Numbered from the stretch's first letter, positions 50,865 through 60,002 are shown. The stretch is DNA of 64,000 nucleotides from an uncultured Acetatifactor sp. (GCA_910584865.1 CAJUCE010000007.1:46712-110711), one strand, 5' to 3'. The notes: a model not told the origin generated them from the sequence alone. Numbers and translations are program-made.

Positions 50865-51113
50865 ATGGCAGAAACATATTTATCACAGGCAATCAAGGCC
50901 ATTGATTCTGAATATGGAATGATAATGACAGAGGAATTGGAAGGGAGGCTGCAGAGCATGTGTAATTTATCACAGAACATCGTTGAGGAAGAACGGAAAC
51001 GTGCCATTAAAAGAATGATTAATGCAAATGCAACCAAGGAACAGATACTGTCTTATGGATATACAGAGGAGGAATATGAGGCGGTAGAAAATGATTTATT
51101 CGCAAATGTATAA
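50865..51113 (+). CDS. Small uncharacterised protein, 82 residues
   Basis: An acidic helical protein (SQAIKAIDSEYGMIMTEELE; NIVEEERKRAIKRMINANAT; SYGYTEEEYEAVENDLF). The ending, a turn followed by YTEEEYE, resembles the small regulatory or antitoxin-like proteins common in Lachnospiraceae, but I cannot name a family. AAAGGATAAGG upstream gives a good start. No partner toxin gene is adjacent. An inverted repeat at 51123-51153 (ATTATAGGAA / TTCCTATAAT) follows the stop. Confidence 0.7.
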   Translation: MAETYLSQAIKAIDSEYGMIMTEELEGRLQSMCNLSQNIVEEERKRAIKRMINANATKEQILSYGYTEEEYEAVENDLFANV

Positions 51114-51228
51114 CCTATAAATATTATAGGAAGCAAATACCGTTTCCTATAATCGAATGCGGTGCAAAGGACGCGCCTTTTATCAGAAGCAAAGTGTGTG
51201 CTTCTCATAAGCTATATTATGGTAAGGG

Positions 51229-51264
51229 AAACGGCGGTTTCAGATAGCAGAAATCGCCGTTTTA
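51229..51264 (+). terminator. Rho-independent terminator
   Basis: Arms AAACGGCGGTTTC and GAAATCGCCGTTT around an 8-base loop, followed by TTTAT. It ends the transcript of the 82-residue protein gene; a smaller AGAAGCA / TGCTTCT hairpin lies just before it. Confidence 0.8.
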
Positions 51265-51389
51265 TTTGAGGGTGCCCGGGCAGAATGTTCAGAAGGTGCA
51301 GGAGAGATTTTCTGCTTGCCAATTTCCAGCCTTTGTGCTACTATGTATTCGTTACCAAAATAAAAGGATTTAGGAAAGGAGGGCCTACC

Positions 51390-51470
51390 ATGCAGAAGAA
51401 TAGACGATATCAAAACAAAATAGAGGAACTGACAATCAAAGGTACAGCGCTCCGCAAGTATAATAGATAG
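51390..51470 (+). CDS. 26-residue open reading frame with strong ribosome site upstream of rtcB
   Basis: MQKNRRYQNKIEELTIKGTA followed by LRKYNR, then TAG. GGAAAGGAGGG lies seven bases before the ATG, far stronger than chance would suggest. The peptide is basic. A terminator lies between it and rtcB, so it could be a small protein of its own or a leader whose translation affects read-through. I do not recognise it. Confidence 0.5.
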   Translation: MQKNRRYQNKIEELTIKGTALRKYNR

Positions 51471-51533
51471 TTTTGTCGCGATTAGGTTATTCCTGGCATC
51501 CAACAAAACTTTTATAAGATATTCTTGCTGCTG

Positions 51534-51557
51534 CGGCACCTTTGGGGTGCTTTTTTT
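51534..51557 (+). terminator. Terminator just upstream of rtcB
   Basis: GCACC, a 5-base loop, GGTGC, then seven T residues (51551-51557). It is only 30 bases before the rtcB start, so it may either end the short upstream transcript or attenuate rtcB. Confidence 0.75.
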
Positions 51558-51586
51558 GCGCCCATTTTTAAGGAGACGAAAATCAT

Positions 51587-52711
51587 ATGAAAACAGTAAA
51601 AGGCATTTATGCCGAAGCAAAGATATTTACGGATGACGTGGAGGACTACGCGCAGGCGCAGGTAAAAATGATATGCGACAACCAGGTGGCTCAGGGCAGC
51701 AAAATACGCCTGATGCCGGACGTCCATCCCGGCAAGGTGGGGCCTATCGGCTTATCCATGACTGTCACAGACAAAGTGATTCCCCAGCTTCTGGGCGTGG
51801 ACATCGGCTGCGGAATGACCTGCATAAAATTGAATAAGAATAAAGCAGAGTTCCAGAAGCTGGACCGGGTCATCCGGGAGAATGTGCCGTCAGGGTTCGA
51901 CATAAGGAAAGAGCCGCACCATATGGCGGCGGAATTCTCCTATGAAAAGCTTCGCTGCGCCAGGCATGTCAACAGGCCGAAAGCAGAGCGGAGCCTGGGC
52001 ACCCTTGGCGGAGGCAACCACTTCATAGAGCTTGACAGGGGGGAGGACGGAAGCCTGTATCTGGTGGTGCATACGGGCAGCAGGCATCTGGGGGAGGAAG
52101 TGGCGGAGTATTATACAAAGCTTGCCCATACATTCCTGGCGGAGCGGGGACTGGATGTCCCCTATTACATGAGCTATCTGGAAGGGGATGAAAAAGAAGC
52201 ATACCTGGAGGATGTGCAGACCATTCAGGACTATGCCGAACTGAACAGGCAGGTCATCGTCAGGGAAATTTTGAAAGGGATGAAATGGAAGGCGTCAGAG
52301 CAGTTCTCGGTGGCACATAATTATCTGGATGCTTCGGGAATGCTCCGCAAGGGGGCTATCGCCGCCGAAGAGGGAGCCCGGGTGATCATCCCGGCGAATA
52401 TGCGGGATGGTATGATTCTGGGCATCGGACTGGGCAATGAGGACTGGAACTGCTCCGCACCCCACGGCTCCGGCAGAAGGCTGAAGCGTGAGGATGTAAA
52501 AAGCCAGTATACCGTATCGGAATTCAAAAGAGAAATGAAAGGTATCTATAGCAGCTGCGTAGGGGCGGACACATTGGACGAGGCTCCCTTTGCCTATCGC
52601 TCTATTGCGGAGATTGCTGAGCGGATCAGGGATACCGTCCGGATAACGGAGACCCTGAAGCCGGTCTATAATTACAAGGCCGGGAGCAAAGAGACTCATC
52701 AGAAAAGATAG
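51587..52711 (+). CDS. rtcB: RNA-splicing ligase RtcB (short, PrfH-associated type)
   Basis: 374 residues. Joins 2',3'-cyclic phosphate and 5'-OH RNA ends using GTP and manganese. Metal and guanylate sites are recognisable: MPDVHPGKVGPIGLSMT, LLGVDIGCGMTC, LGTLGGGNHFIELDRGEDG, VVHTGSRHLGEEVAEYY and the C-terminal SAPHGSGRRLKREDVKSQY. This short form is the one usually coupled to peptide release factor H (RtcB2), which repairs cleaved 16S rRNA after the damaged ribosome is recognised. Here a prfH remnant follows, consistent with that type. AAGGAG precedes the ATG. Confidence 0.94.
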   Translation: MKTVKGIYAEAKIFTDDVEDYAQAQVKMICDNQVAQGSKIRLMPDVHPGKVGPIGLSMTVTDKVIPQLLGVDIGCGMTCIKLNKNKAEFQKLDRVIRENVPSGFDIRKEPHHMAAEFSYEKLRCARHVNRPKAERSLGTLGGGNHFIELDRGEDGSLYLVVHTGSRHLGEEVAEYYTKLAHTFLAERGLDVPYYMSYLEGDEKEAYLEDVQTIQDYAELNRQVIVREILKGMKWKASEQFSVAHNYLDASGMLRKGAIAAEEGARVIIPANMRDGMILGIGLGNEDWNCSAPHGSGRRLKREDVKSQYTVSEFKREMKGIYSSCVGADTLDEAPFAYRSIAEIAERIRDTVRITETLKPVYNYKAGSKETHQKR

Positions 52712-52830
52712 CAGGGAAAAATGAGAAAACGCAGATAGCCATGCGGTATGAAAAGGTGGAAGAAAAACATTTCAGATACCGGATACCGCGTGACTATAAT
52801 AAAACTCAAAACTGTATGAGGTACAAATTT

Positions 52831-53034
52831 ATGATTATTCAAGTCAGCGCGGGACAGGGACCCCGGGAACGGCAGGCAGATGCCGCATGGATGGAGCACT
52901 ACCGTATTGTCAGGGGGAACCCGGTGCGGACTTACGAAGGGGAGCGGTTCCTGTTGAAGGAGAGAAAGGATGGGGGCGGCAGGCAGCTCGGTCAGGAAGC
53001 ACTCGATGGTCATGGGGGGACAGCAAATCCATAA
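52831..53034 (+). pseudogene. prfH: Gutted peptide chain release factor H (prfH) remnant
   Basis: The frame starts MIIQVSAGQGPRE, matching the PrfH N-terminus (like LLQFSSAQGPDE). It jumps directly to WMEHYRIVRGNPVRTYEGE, then RFLLKE, which matches the PrfH C-terminus (HHQIERGNPRRTF). About 150 residues are missing between them, including the GGQ catalytic loop and its surrounding domain. The join is in frame, leaving 67 residues with GAGGT upstream. It cannot hydrolyse peptidyl-tRNA. The final ~20 residues are unrelated read-through sequence. Confidence 0.75.
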
Positions 53035-53212
53035 ACGAAGTTGAGGATTGATCCGTTTCATAGAGAATCCACTACCGAGAAATACTATATTGCTGTGAGG
53101 AAAAAGCGTGTGGTAGAGGGTAAAGTGTAGCGGATTGTGGAATTGTCAGGGACGTTCCAAACGGAAAGAAAGGGAAGTAAACTGTAGGATACTGCTTCGG
53201 CATAGTTTAAGT

Positions 53213-53252
53213 AATTGCTGCCTGTAAAGATCCGTATTTTCGGGCAGCAATT
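53213..53252. other. Inverted repeat in the prfH/SF0329 gap
   Basis: Perfect 10-bp arms AATTGCTGCC and GGCAGCAATT around a 20-base loop. No T-run follows. The rest of 53035-53326 shows no intact gene. Confidence 0.55.
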
Positions 53253-53326
53253 ATCCTTGATTAGTTTATTGCAGGTTATAGTCGAAAGTCTATGCAGACT
53301 TGATACAAAGGGAGGAGAGCGGCAAT

Positions 53327-53715
53327 ATGTGGAGTAAAACAAAACAGGTCTTAACGGAGCGGATGGCAGACAGTTTCAAAAAACGAGTCAGGTACAGGCC
53401 GGTGCTGCGTCCCATGCTTATGCTTCGAAATATGGCCTTATGGATGTAGATGGCATGATGCTGTGTATCCACAAATACCTGAATGTTTATAGTGTCAGGG
53501 AGTGTCTGGATAATGGAAATTACATCTTAATATTGCTGGCAGTGCTTGACAGAAAGACTGGGAAACGGATAGTAAAAAAGTTGGTAGACAATATTTCCAA
53601 TGAGCCGGAGTGGTTTCGGAAATTTATTTTTCTTTGTGCGGAAAGTGAGGGGATTCATTGCATGGAGCCGATTAAAGAAGAGTTTCTGGAGGAACTAAAG
53701 AATGCTCATGGATGA
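53327..53715 (+). pseudogene. SF0329-family protein, decayed
   Basis: The start MWSKTKQVLTERMADSFKKR, with GGAGGAG upstream, fits the N-terminus of the SF0329 family. The frame closes at a TAG near 53448. The C-terminus continues in another frame from about 53410 (KYGLMDVDGMMLCIHKYLN; LAVLDRKTGKRIVKKLVDN; EWFRKFIFLCAESEGI). About 80 residues of the middle of the family are missing and a frameshift is present. Function of the family is unknown. Confidence 0.6.
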
Positions 53716-53779
53716 AGTTGATGAGTAAAAGGAACAATATAGGAGAACAGATAGGTCAATTTATTAGGGACAGAGTAGG

Positions 53780-53816
53780 AAATGCCAGAATCAATTATTG
53801 GTAGATACTGGCATTT
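53780..53816. terminator. Candidate bidirectional terminator before the XRE gene
   Basis: Arms AAATGCCAG and CTGGCATTT around a 19-base loop. It lies just beyond the stop codon of the minus-strand XRE gene, so it probably terminates that transcript. Confidence 0.6.
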
Positions 53817-53823
53817 GTCATTG

Positions 53824-54117
53824 TTATAAATTATTCCGTTTTTGAGAATCAGAGTCTGGTAGTTCCGAACCATATGCAAGCGGAGGGAAGAAAGACTCAA
53901 TGGATGTGCCTAATACAGATGCCAAGCCAAATAACTCAATGTCGGTTACGGTACGTGAACCATCTTCTATGCGTGAAATAGAGCCTCTGCATACATATAT
54001 GGCTAGAGTTTCGAGTCTTATAGATAATTCCGTTTGACTGAATTTTCTTTTTTTTCTGAAATAGCGTACTTGCTGGCCAACAATATTATTTTTCTCTCCA
54101 TCAATAATTCTGGGCAC
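53824..54117 (-). CDS. XRE-family HTH regulator divergent from the dynamin operon
   Basis: 97 residues with a Cro/C1-type helix-turn-helix (VGQQVRYFRKKRKFSQTELS; ISRIEDGSRTVTDIELFGLA; LGTSIESFFP). The start is GTG at 54117 with AGGGAG about nine bases upstream on the minus strand. A longer open frame to 54177 lacks a ribosome site. Its AT-rich codons match the adjacent dynamin genes rather than the flanks, so it probably moved in with them. It is a likely repressor of the divergent operon, acting on the direct repeats in the 183-bp gap between them (inference). Confidence 0.82.
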   Translation of the reverse strand: MPRIIDGEKNNIVGQQVRYFRKKRKFSQTELSIRLETLAIYVCRGSISRIEDGSRTVTDIELFGLASVLGTSIESFFPPLAYGSELPDSDSQKRNNL

Positions 54118-54152
54118 ACAAATCAACTCCCTTCTTTCATATAATAAGAAAT

Positions 54153-54235
54153 GACAAAATGTCTTGTAATGAGACAAAATGCGACAAATTGTATGGTATC
54201 ATATGCTGTGAAGAAGATTGTCCTATAACAGGACA
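54153..54235. promoter_or_regulatory. Candidate operator region between the XRE gene and the dynamin operon
   Basis: GACAAAATG occurs at 54153-54161 and 54173-54181, and GACAAATTG at 54183-54191. An inverted repeat TGTCCT / AGGACA lies at 54219-54235. These are the only repeats in the shared promoter region and are natural binding sites for the divergently encoded HTH protein. Confidence 0.5.
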
Positions 54236-54300
54236 GGATGAAAATAAATAAAAACGGTGTTCAGGCAGCAGTATAAGAGTGAAATGGAGGAAGAGCTTTT

Positions 54301-56895
54301 ATGGCAGGGTATACGACACTTGAGAGAGAAGAATATCTCACAAAACTCGAAAGACAAATCCAGGCTCTTGACCGTATTCTTAAAATGGATTCAGGTACAG
54401 TTGTAAGTGCAGAACTCAGGAAACAACTCAAAAATCTTAAAGCAGAAGCAGAAACAGTACTACGTAAGTTGAAAAACAACGAATTTGAGATTGCTATCGT
54501 TGGATTAGAGAAAGCGGGTAAAAGTACTTTCGCCAACGCACTTATGGAGAATAATCTTCTGCCCACAAAAGATCTGAGATGTACATTTACATCCACTCAG
54601 ATTGAGTATAGCGGCGATGATAAGGACGATAGTGCAACAGTTTCTTTCTATAATGATGATGAATTTGACAGGGATTTTAAGGATAAACTCTGCAAGCTTG
54701 GATTTCCGAATTATGAGCGCTACTCGTTTGACACGATTGACGAGAAACAGTATCTGGCTATTTATGAAAGTGAGGTGTCAGATGAAAAGAAATGCCTTTA
54801 TGGAGATTCGATACATGAGGATATTTTGGCAATAATCAGAAATGTGAATAGTTTGTCTGATTTGCTTGGAAATCCTGCAGTCTTATTCTCAGCCGACAGG
54901 ATAAACTCAGGCGAGCTGGAAGAATATATTACCGATGAATCAAAGGCCCGCGCAGTAAAGCAGGTAGTAATTCGATCCAAAAAGCTGAACGAAATGAAGA
55001 ATGCTGTCATTTTCGATGTTCCCGGCTTCAATTCGCCTACTGAGTTACATAAGATTCAGACGTTAGCGCGTATGAAATCTGCAGATGCAATTATCGTTGT
55101 CGCCAACGGCGCCAGCCCAAGCTTGACGGGTGAATCGCTTAAAATTCTTCGTGAATCCGATGATGAGGGCAACCCGCTTAATGATAAACTCTTTGTGTAT
55201 GCAAACAGGGCCGATGAAGCAAGGAATATTCCGGAGAATATAGATAATACCTGTAAGGAATGGATTAGTAAAGGCTTTGTCGCTCAAGCGAATAAGCATA
55301 GAATAATATTCGGTTGTGCCCGTGCTCACTTACAGGCTGCCGGGCTTGATCCGGATGACCGGATATTGAGATCGTTTCAAGAAAGAGAAAGTGAAATGCC
55401 ATTTGGCGATGGCGTTGAGACAATGCGTAAAATACTTGCTGAGTACAACGAAAATGAACGTTTTGATGTGCTTAAACGTCGTATAAACCGTATAAGGGCA
55501 GATATTTTAAGGGCATTTAGTGATATTCGTTCAGGTATTGAAGAACATACAGCCAGTCGAAGTTATAGCGCTGAGCAGGTTACTATGGTTGCAGAATTGA
55601 TTGATGACATTCGGCCTGCGGCAGAGAAAAAGTTACTTGATTTGAAAGCAGAAATTCGTTCGTATATGCCGACAGAATTGCCTCTTTCAAAGCAGATAGC
55701 AGATTATATATCTGCTAATGTTACGACGGAAAAATACAGTATTTCAGATGAGCTGATTGATGAGGTAATTAAGCGTAGTCCGTATATCGGTAATCATGAA
55801 GATGTTGGTCGTATCGAAGATGCTGTAAGAGAAATTAAGTTTAAGGAAATGTATGAGGACTTTTCTCAGAACGTTATAAACATTGCTGATGAGCATCATA
55901 CGGCTTATTCTGTACAGATTTTGGATATTCTTCTTAACGCTATGGGTGTAGATACAACCTCCCCGTACCGTGACGAACTTGGAGAACTCTTAAAAGGCGA
56001 GGTTGCTGCTTATAGAAGGGATCTAATTTCCTTAGACCATAGCAATGAGGTTTATTATCAGAGCCTTATTGAGCGGTTTTCACGTTATATTTATCAGATC
56101 CTTATTACAAGCCAATACGGTGCGGAACGACTTAGGGAATTTTATGACAGCATAGATAATTTTTATAGTCTGTCCATTTTCTATAGGAAGGTTGATTGTA
56201 AGAATGATTTGGCATATATCGACATTGCCCCGAAGGATCAGCCGCTTTGTATGATGCTTCTTTTCCACCACCATCTGAATGCAGCAGATTCGCTTCGCAC
56301 GTTGATGGGTGATATCAGCCGAATTACAGGATTAAGAGAAGTTCCTGATGAGGTTTTGAAATTTGCTGAAAAGGCATTCTCTGCCGTTGGTGGCAATAAT
56401 AACTCAATTATTGAAACTATCACCAGGAAGTTTTCGGATCTTGCGGATAAGGAAGACAGTTTCAAGATTAATCTTGTCATACAAATTCTTTCACAGATTA
56501 TAAAGAGCAATGAACCTTGCAGTGTTGCCGATAAGGAAGCATTCACACGGTACTATGAGCGCTACCATAGCTCAATAAGGGGTGGTAAACTGTATTCTGT
56601 TGAGAATTTTAGGGCAGACTTTGATGTTGACATTAAAATTTTGCAGGATGTTCTTACAAATGCTTTTGTCCGGGCAATTAGTATGGAGAAGCCCTTTGTT
56701 GCAAGAGAAGCGAAGTCAATAGATGACATTATTAACTACATTAAAAGCAAGGCATTTGGAGGATTCCTGAGTACTAACTTTTATAAAATTAAATATAAGG
56801 AGACTCAGCTTTTAGACAAACAGCGCCGCGAACAAGAGCAGAAGGCGGCAATTATTGGTGCTGTCAATGGTATTCTAGATTCGCTTGCTAACTAA
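54301..56895 (+). CDS. Dynamin-family large GTPase A
   Basis: 864 residues. A helical N-terminus (1-60) precedes a GTPase domain: G1 GLEKAGKST (residues 68-76), G2 threonine in RCTFTSTQI, G3 DVPGF (239-243) and G4 NRAD (302-305). From about residue 400 to the end it is long alpha-helical sequence, as expected for the stalk of dynamin-like proteins. It ends in a charged coiled coil (DKQRREQEQKAAIIG). GGAGG 11 bases upstream fixes the start. It is the first gene of a four-gene operon, with only 16 bases to the second GTPase. Bacterial dynamins remodel membranes and some (LeoA, Eleos) act in phage defence. Confidence 0.88.
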   Translation: MAGYTTLEREEYLTKLERQIQALDRILKMDSGTVVSAELRKQLKNLKAEAETVLRKLKNNEFEIAIVGLEKAGKSTFANALMENNLLPTKDLRCTFTSTQIEYSGDDKDDSATVSFYNDDEFDRDFKDKLCKLGFPNYERYSFDTIDEKQYLAIYESEVSDEKKCLYGDSIHEDILAIIRNVNSLSDLLGNPAVLFSADRINSGELEEYITDESKARAVKQVVIRSKKLNEMKNAVIFDVPGFNSPTELHKIQTLARMKSADAIIVVANGASPSLTGESLKILRESDDEGNPLNDKLFVYANRADEARNIPENIDNTCKEWISKGFVAQANKHRIIFGCARAHLQAAGLDPDDRILRSFQERESEMPFGDGVETMRKILAEYNENERFDVLKRRINRIRADILRAFSDIRSGIEEHTASRSYSAEQVTMVAELIDDIRPAAEKKLLDLKAEIRSYMPTELPLSKQIADYISANVTTEKYSISDELIDEVIKRSPYIGNHEDVGRIEDAVREIKFKEMYEDFSQNVINIADEHHTAYSVQILDILLNAMGVDTTSPYRDELGELLKGEVAAYRRDLISLDHSNEVYYQSLIERFSRYIYQILITSQYGAERLREFYDSIDNFYSLSIFYRKVDCKNDLAYIDIAPKDQPLCMMLLFHHHLNAADSLRTLMGDISRITGLREVPDEVLKFAEKAFSAVGGNNNSIIETITRKFSDLADKEDSFKINLVIQILSQIIKSNEPCSVADKEAFTRYYERYHSSIRGGKLYSVENFRADFDVDIKILQDVLTNAFVRAISMEKPFVAREAKSIDDIINYIKSKAFGGFLSTNFYKIKYKETQLLDKQRREQEQKAAIIGAVNGILDSLAN

Positions 56896-56911
56896 TGAGG
56901 AGATAATCGAT

Positions 56912-59626
56912 ATGAAATATAAAGAATTGTTTGGAAATAGTATTACGGAAGATATAGACGAGATCAAAAGGGATATTGATGAGGATGCCGGCGTAGTCTT
57001 TGTCTATTCAGGCGCAGGTACTCTTTATGACTATATTGACGCACTTTATGACAAGGGCAGAGGTCTTGATGCTGAGTATCTATACAAATTCAAGATTTGT
57101 TACGAAAAGAAAGATTTACGGATTTCTTATTCTGCGAGAGGCGGAAAAAGAATCAGAGAAATCATTTCTATGAGCAGCCTCGTAAATGAGCTTGATGGCA
57201 GGAATCCATGCAAGATAATTGTAGAAAGTAATGATCGTGTGCAGCTTGCATTTATCGTTCAGCAGCTTATCTTTATAGAGTATCCATTGGAAAAGGTTGA
57301 TATTCTTCTTAGAAAGGAAGAAAAGGATGCCGATAAGACAAAGCGTTTTATGAAAAACGTAGGCGAGCTGCTTAAGGGCTGTGAAACAGCGATAAGGCGT
57401 TTGATTACTCTCAGAGACGATGTTGAAACAGAAAGGGATGATAACAACCCGACAAAGGCAGAAAGGCTTAAGGATATTGATGATGCTCTTGACTCTTGTA
57501 CTTCCATTAAGGCTCAGATACTTAAGTCGATTGATGTAGAACTGAAATTTGCCGTTGCAGCTTCTAAAAAGGCAGGAAAAAGTGTTATTGTTAACTGTTT
57601 TCTGGGGGAACAAATTGCTCCTACCAGTACAGAACTTGCAACGCCGAACAATTGCTTCTACAAGAAGAGTCCCGATAGTTTATATCATTTACAGCTGGAA
57701 GGCAGCGCTCAACAGGATTTTGATACCCGTGAGGAAATTCACGATGTAATCAACGGCCATTTTAGAGCGGCTCAGAATAACAAAGAACAGGGCTATGCGT
57801 TACCTGATATGCATATCGGGTATGTTACTGATGAAAACAATTTTTCATCCTATACGATTTTTGACACGGCAGGTCCGGATGCGGCCGGAACTACCCATGC
57901 TGATGTGGCTGAAAAAGCTATGCAGAGATGTGATGTAGCTGTGTTTGCTATCGACTATTCCAAATATCTCACTACGTCAGAGGAAGATTACCTTCGCCGG
58001 GTAAAAGAGATGTTTACGGCCCAGAATAAATTTCATTCTCTTATTTTTGCCTTGAACAAGATTGATGTCAGATATACAGATACGGAAAGTCCGAAGTCCT
58101 TTGTTATGTCTGTAGATTTCTTGAAAACAAGGCTTGCTAATATTGACGAGGCTTATAGGGACTGCATTATTTTCCCGACTTGTTCTTTGGAATATTTTAG
58201 TGCTATTGAAGCTGAAAAAGCCGGAGTTACTGAGCTTGATGCAGAAAATAATCTTCCTATCGGAGAAATGAAGCGCATTAAGTTTGCTCATAAGGATGTT
58301 TCTGCTCTTGCCTGGCTCCATACGCACTCTGAAAATCTTGAATACTATCATGGCATTCAGACGATCTCGTATGACGTATTCAAGAAAGACAGTGGTATGC
58401 CTGCACTTATGAGCTATGTTTCCTATGTGGCGCAGAGTAAAGCGCGAGATGAGATTGTCAACAATGTTACTTTTGAGATCTCATCCCATAAAATGAAAAT
58501 TCAAGGTTTGCTTGACTATATCGCGAATATTGAAGCTCTTATTAATGCAGATGATGAGAAGATAAGCGAAATATCCAGGATTATTACCGATTACACTGAT
58601 GCGGTACAAGATATTTTAAGCACCAATTTTAAGCAGGATGATCTTAATGAACTTGCTGTAAATAGCCTTTTAAGAACTTTCGGTGGTGATTACGATGCGT
58701 TTATAGCTTATCAGCGTAAGTCATTAGAGCCTGTTTGTGAGAAAAAGTCTGTTGCAGAAGCAATGTATTCTGCAATGGTAGAAGCCATTTGGAAGAAGGT
58801 CGAAGGCGTTGAAGAGATGGACGGCAGTCAGATCGACAGGCTTTTTTCTACAGCTGATTTCAAAACTATAGCGAATCAAATTGCTAAACAAAGGGTGGAA
58901 TTGGCAGCAAAGACAACATTTGAACAGCTTTCAAAACTTAGCCGTGAGGTTAAAGTAATCGTTAGGCGCAGGCAGGGCCTATTGCGTCAAGAGAGTAATC
59001 TCTGCCGTGAACGGCTTGTAAAAGAACATATTAACTTAGATCTGCCTGAGCTTCCCGAGTTTGAATTTGCCACTAAAATGACGCCTCCCAGTGAGGTCAT
59101 CGTTCAGGTTGGATATATCGACTTTAATCTTTATCATAATTTATCTGTTCTTTTTGAAAAGAAGTTTTGGAAGAATATCAGTACATTTTTTAAGAGACAC
59201 TTCGGAAATGCAACTGAAAAGGACTATAAATTAAGGTTTTCCGCCCCAAGGGTGTGTTTCTTGCAGACATGCAAGGAGAATTTGATGGCCTCTTTCAAGA
59301 ATGCTGTATATGAAAATGGCATAGCAGAGGAATTACGTGATAAGTTGACGGAATCGGTCGTAGATCAGTATATGAACTCTTTGATTTACGAATTAAAACA
59401 GGCTTTTGAAAATATGAACTCCACATATATGTTTTACATTGAGCGCTTCCGTTCGGCAGTTGATGATAGAGATAAGTACAAAGCAGAAATTGAACTTTAT
59501 AATCTTCGCAAGGCAAATATTCTGGCTATCAGCGAATACACAAGCGAATTTATGGGTACTTGGAACAATATCATTCAGGATTTTATTTTAGATGAGGAAA
59601 CCGAAAATAATCCTGTTTTGTTTTGA
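56912..59626 (+). CDS. Dynamin-family large GTPase B with extra N-terminal domain
   Basis: 904 residues. Residues 1-~140 form an additional domain with no motif that I recognise (VFVYSGAGTLYDYIDAL; KIIVESNDRVQLAFIVQQL). A helical linker leads to the GTPase: G1 AASKKAGKSV (217-226), where the usual first Gly is Ala, G3 DTAGPDAAG and G4 LNKIDV. The rest is helical stalk with a basic segment FWKNISTFFKRHFGNATEKD that might touch membrane. The start is ATG at 56912 with GAGGAG nine bases upstream; an in-frame codon at 56885 overlaps gene A. Paired dynamins commonly form heteromers. Confidence 0.86.
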   Translation: MKYKELFGNSITEDIDEIKRDIDEDAGVVFVYSGAGTLYDYIDALYDKGRGLDAEYLYKFKICYEKKDLRISYSARGGKRIREIISMSSLVNELDGRNPCKIIVESNDRVQLAFIVQQLIFIEYPLEKVDILLRKEEKDADKTKRFMKNVGELLKGCETAIRRLITLRDDVETERDDNNPTKAERLKDIDDALDSCTSIKAQILKSIDVELKFAVAASKKAGKSVIVNCFLGEQIAPTSTELATPNNCFYKKSPDSLYHLQLEGSAQQDFDTREEIHDVINGHFRAAQNNKEQGYALPDMHIGYVTDENNFSSYTIFDTAGPDAAGTTHADVAEKAMQRCDVAVFAIDYSKYLTTSEEDYLRRVKEMFTAQNKFHSLIFALNKIDVRYTDTESPKSFVMSVDFLKTRLANIDEAYRDCIIFPTCSLEYFSAIEAEKAGVTELDAENNLPIGEMKRIKFAHKDVSALAWLHTHSENLEYYHGIQTISYDVFKKDSGMPALMSYVSYVAQSKARDEIVNNVTFEISSHKMKIQGLLDYIANIEALINADDEKISEISRIITDYTDAVQDILSTNFKQDDLNELAVNSLLRTFGGDYDAFIAYQRKSLEPVCEKKSVAEAMYSAMVEAIWKKVEGVEEMDGSQIDRLFSTADFKTIANQIAKQRVELAAKTTFEQLSKLSREVKVIVRRRQGLLRQESNLCRERLVKEHINLDLPELPEFEFATKMTPPSEVIVQVGYIDFNLYHNLSVLFEKKFWKNISTFFKRHFGNATEKDYKLRFSAPRVCFLQTCKENLMASFKNAVYENGIAEELRDKLTESVVDQYMNSLIYELKQAFENMNSTYMFYIERFRSAVDDRDKYKAEIELYNLRKANILAISEYTSEFMGTWNNIIQDFILDEETENNPVLF

Positions 59627-59643
59627 GGAAGGAACAGTGTAAA

Positions 59644-60000
59644 ATGGAATTACTACAACCAACCAGCTTTGCTTCTGCAGTTGCAAGCTCAAGAGAACAA
59701 CTTAAAAATATTTCAATTATAGTATCAAAGTATTGTGGGCAGGCTAAGGCCGACAGCTTCTTAGCTGCCTGCGATAACCTCGATTTTACAACAGCAAACA
59801 TTATTCTTGATAATACAATGAAAGAATTAACAGGTTATGATCCTGTTTCTATTGCTCTAAATGCATTTGCAGATAAATTTCCTCAGTTATCGCCTGAGCT
59901 CAGAAATAAAGTATCGAGTGCGTTGTCTGAACCCGAAAAGGTAAAAGCTATCGACAGCCATCGAGAGAGGATCATCAATATTATGGATGGGAAGTGTTGA
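59644..60000 (+). CDS. Small helical protein C of the dynamin operon
   Basis: 118 residues, no signal or membrane segment. Its middle (IIVSKYCGQAKADSFLAACD, then NLDFTTANIILDNTMKEL) can be aligned with the start of the next protein, so the two look like diverged copies of one domain. AGGAAGGAA upstream of the ATG, 17 bases after gene B. I find no known family; an adaptor or effector for the GTPases is a guess based only on gene order. Confidence 0.75.
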   Translation: MELLQPTSFASAVASSREQLKNISIIVSKYCGQAKADSFLAACDNLDFTTANIILDNTMKELTGYDPVSIALNAFADKFPQLSPELRNKVSSALSEPEKVKAIDSHRERIINIMDGKC

Positions 60001-60002
60001 TA

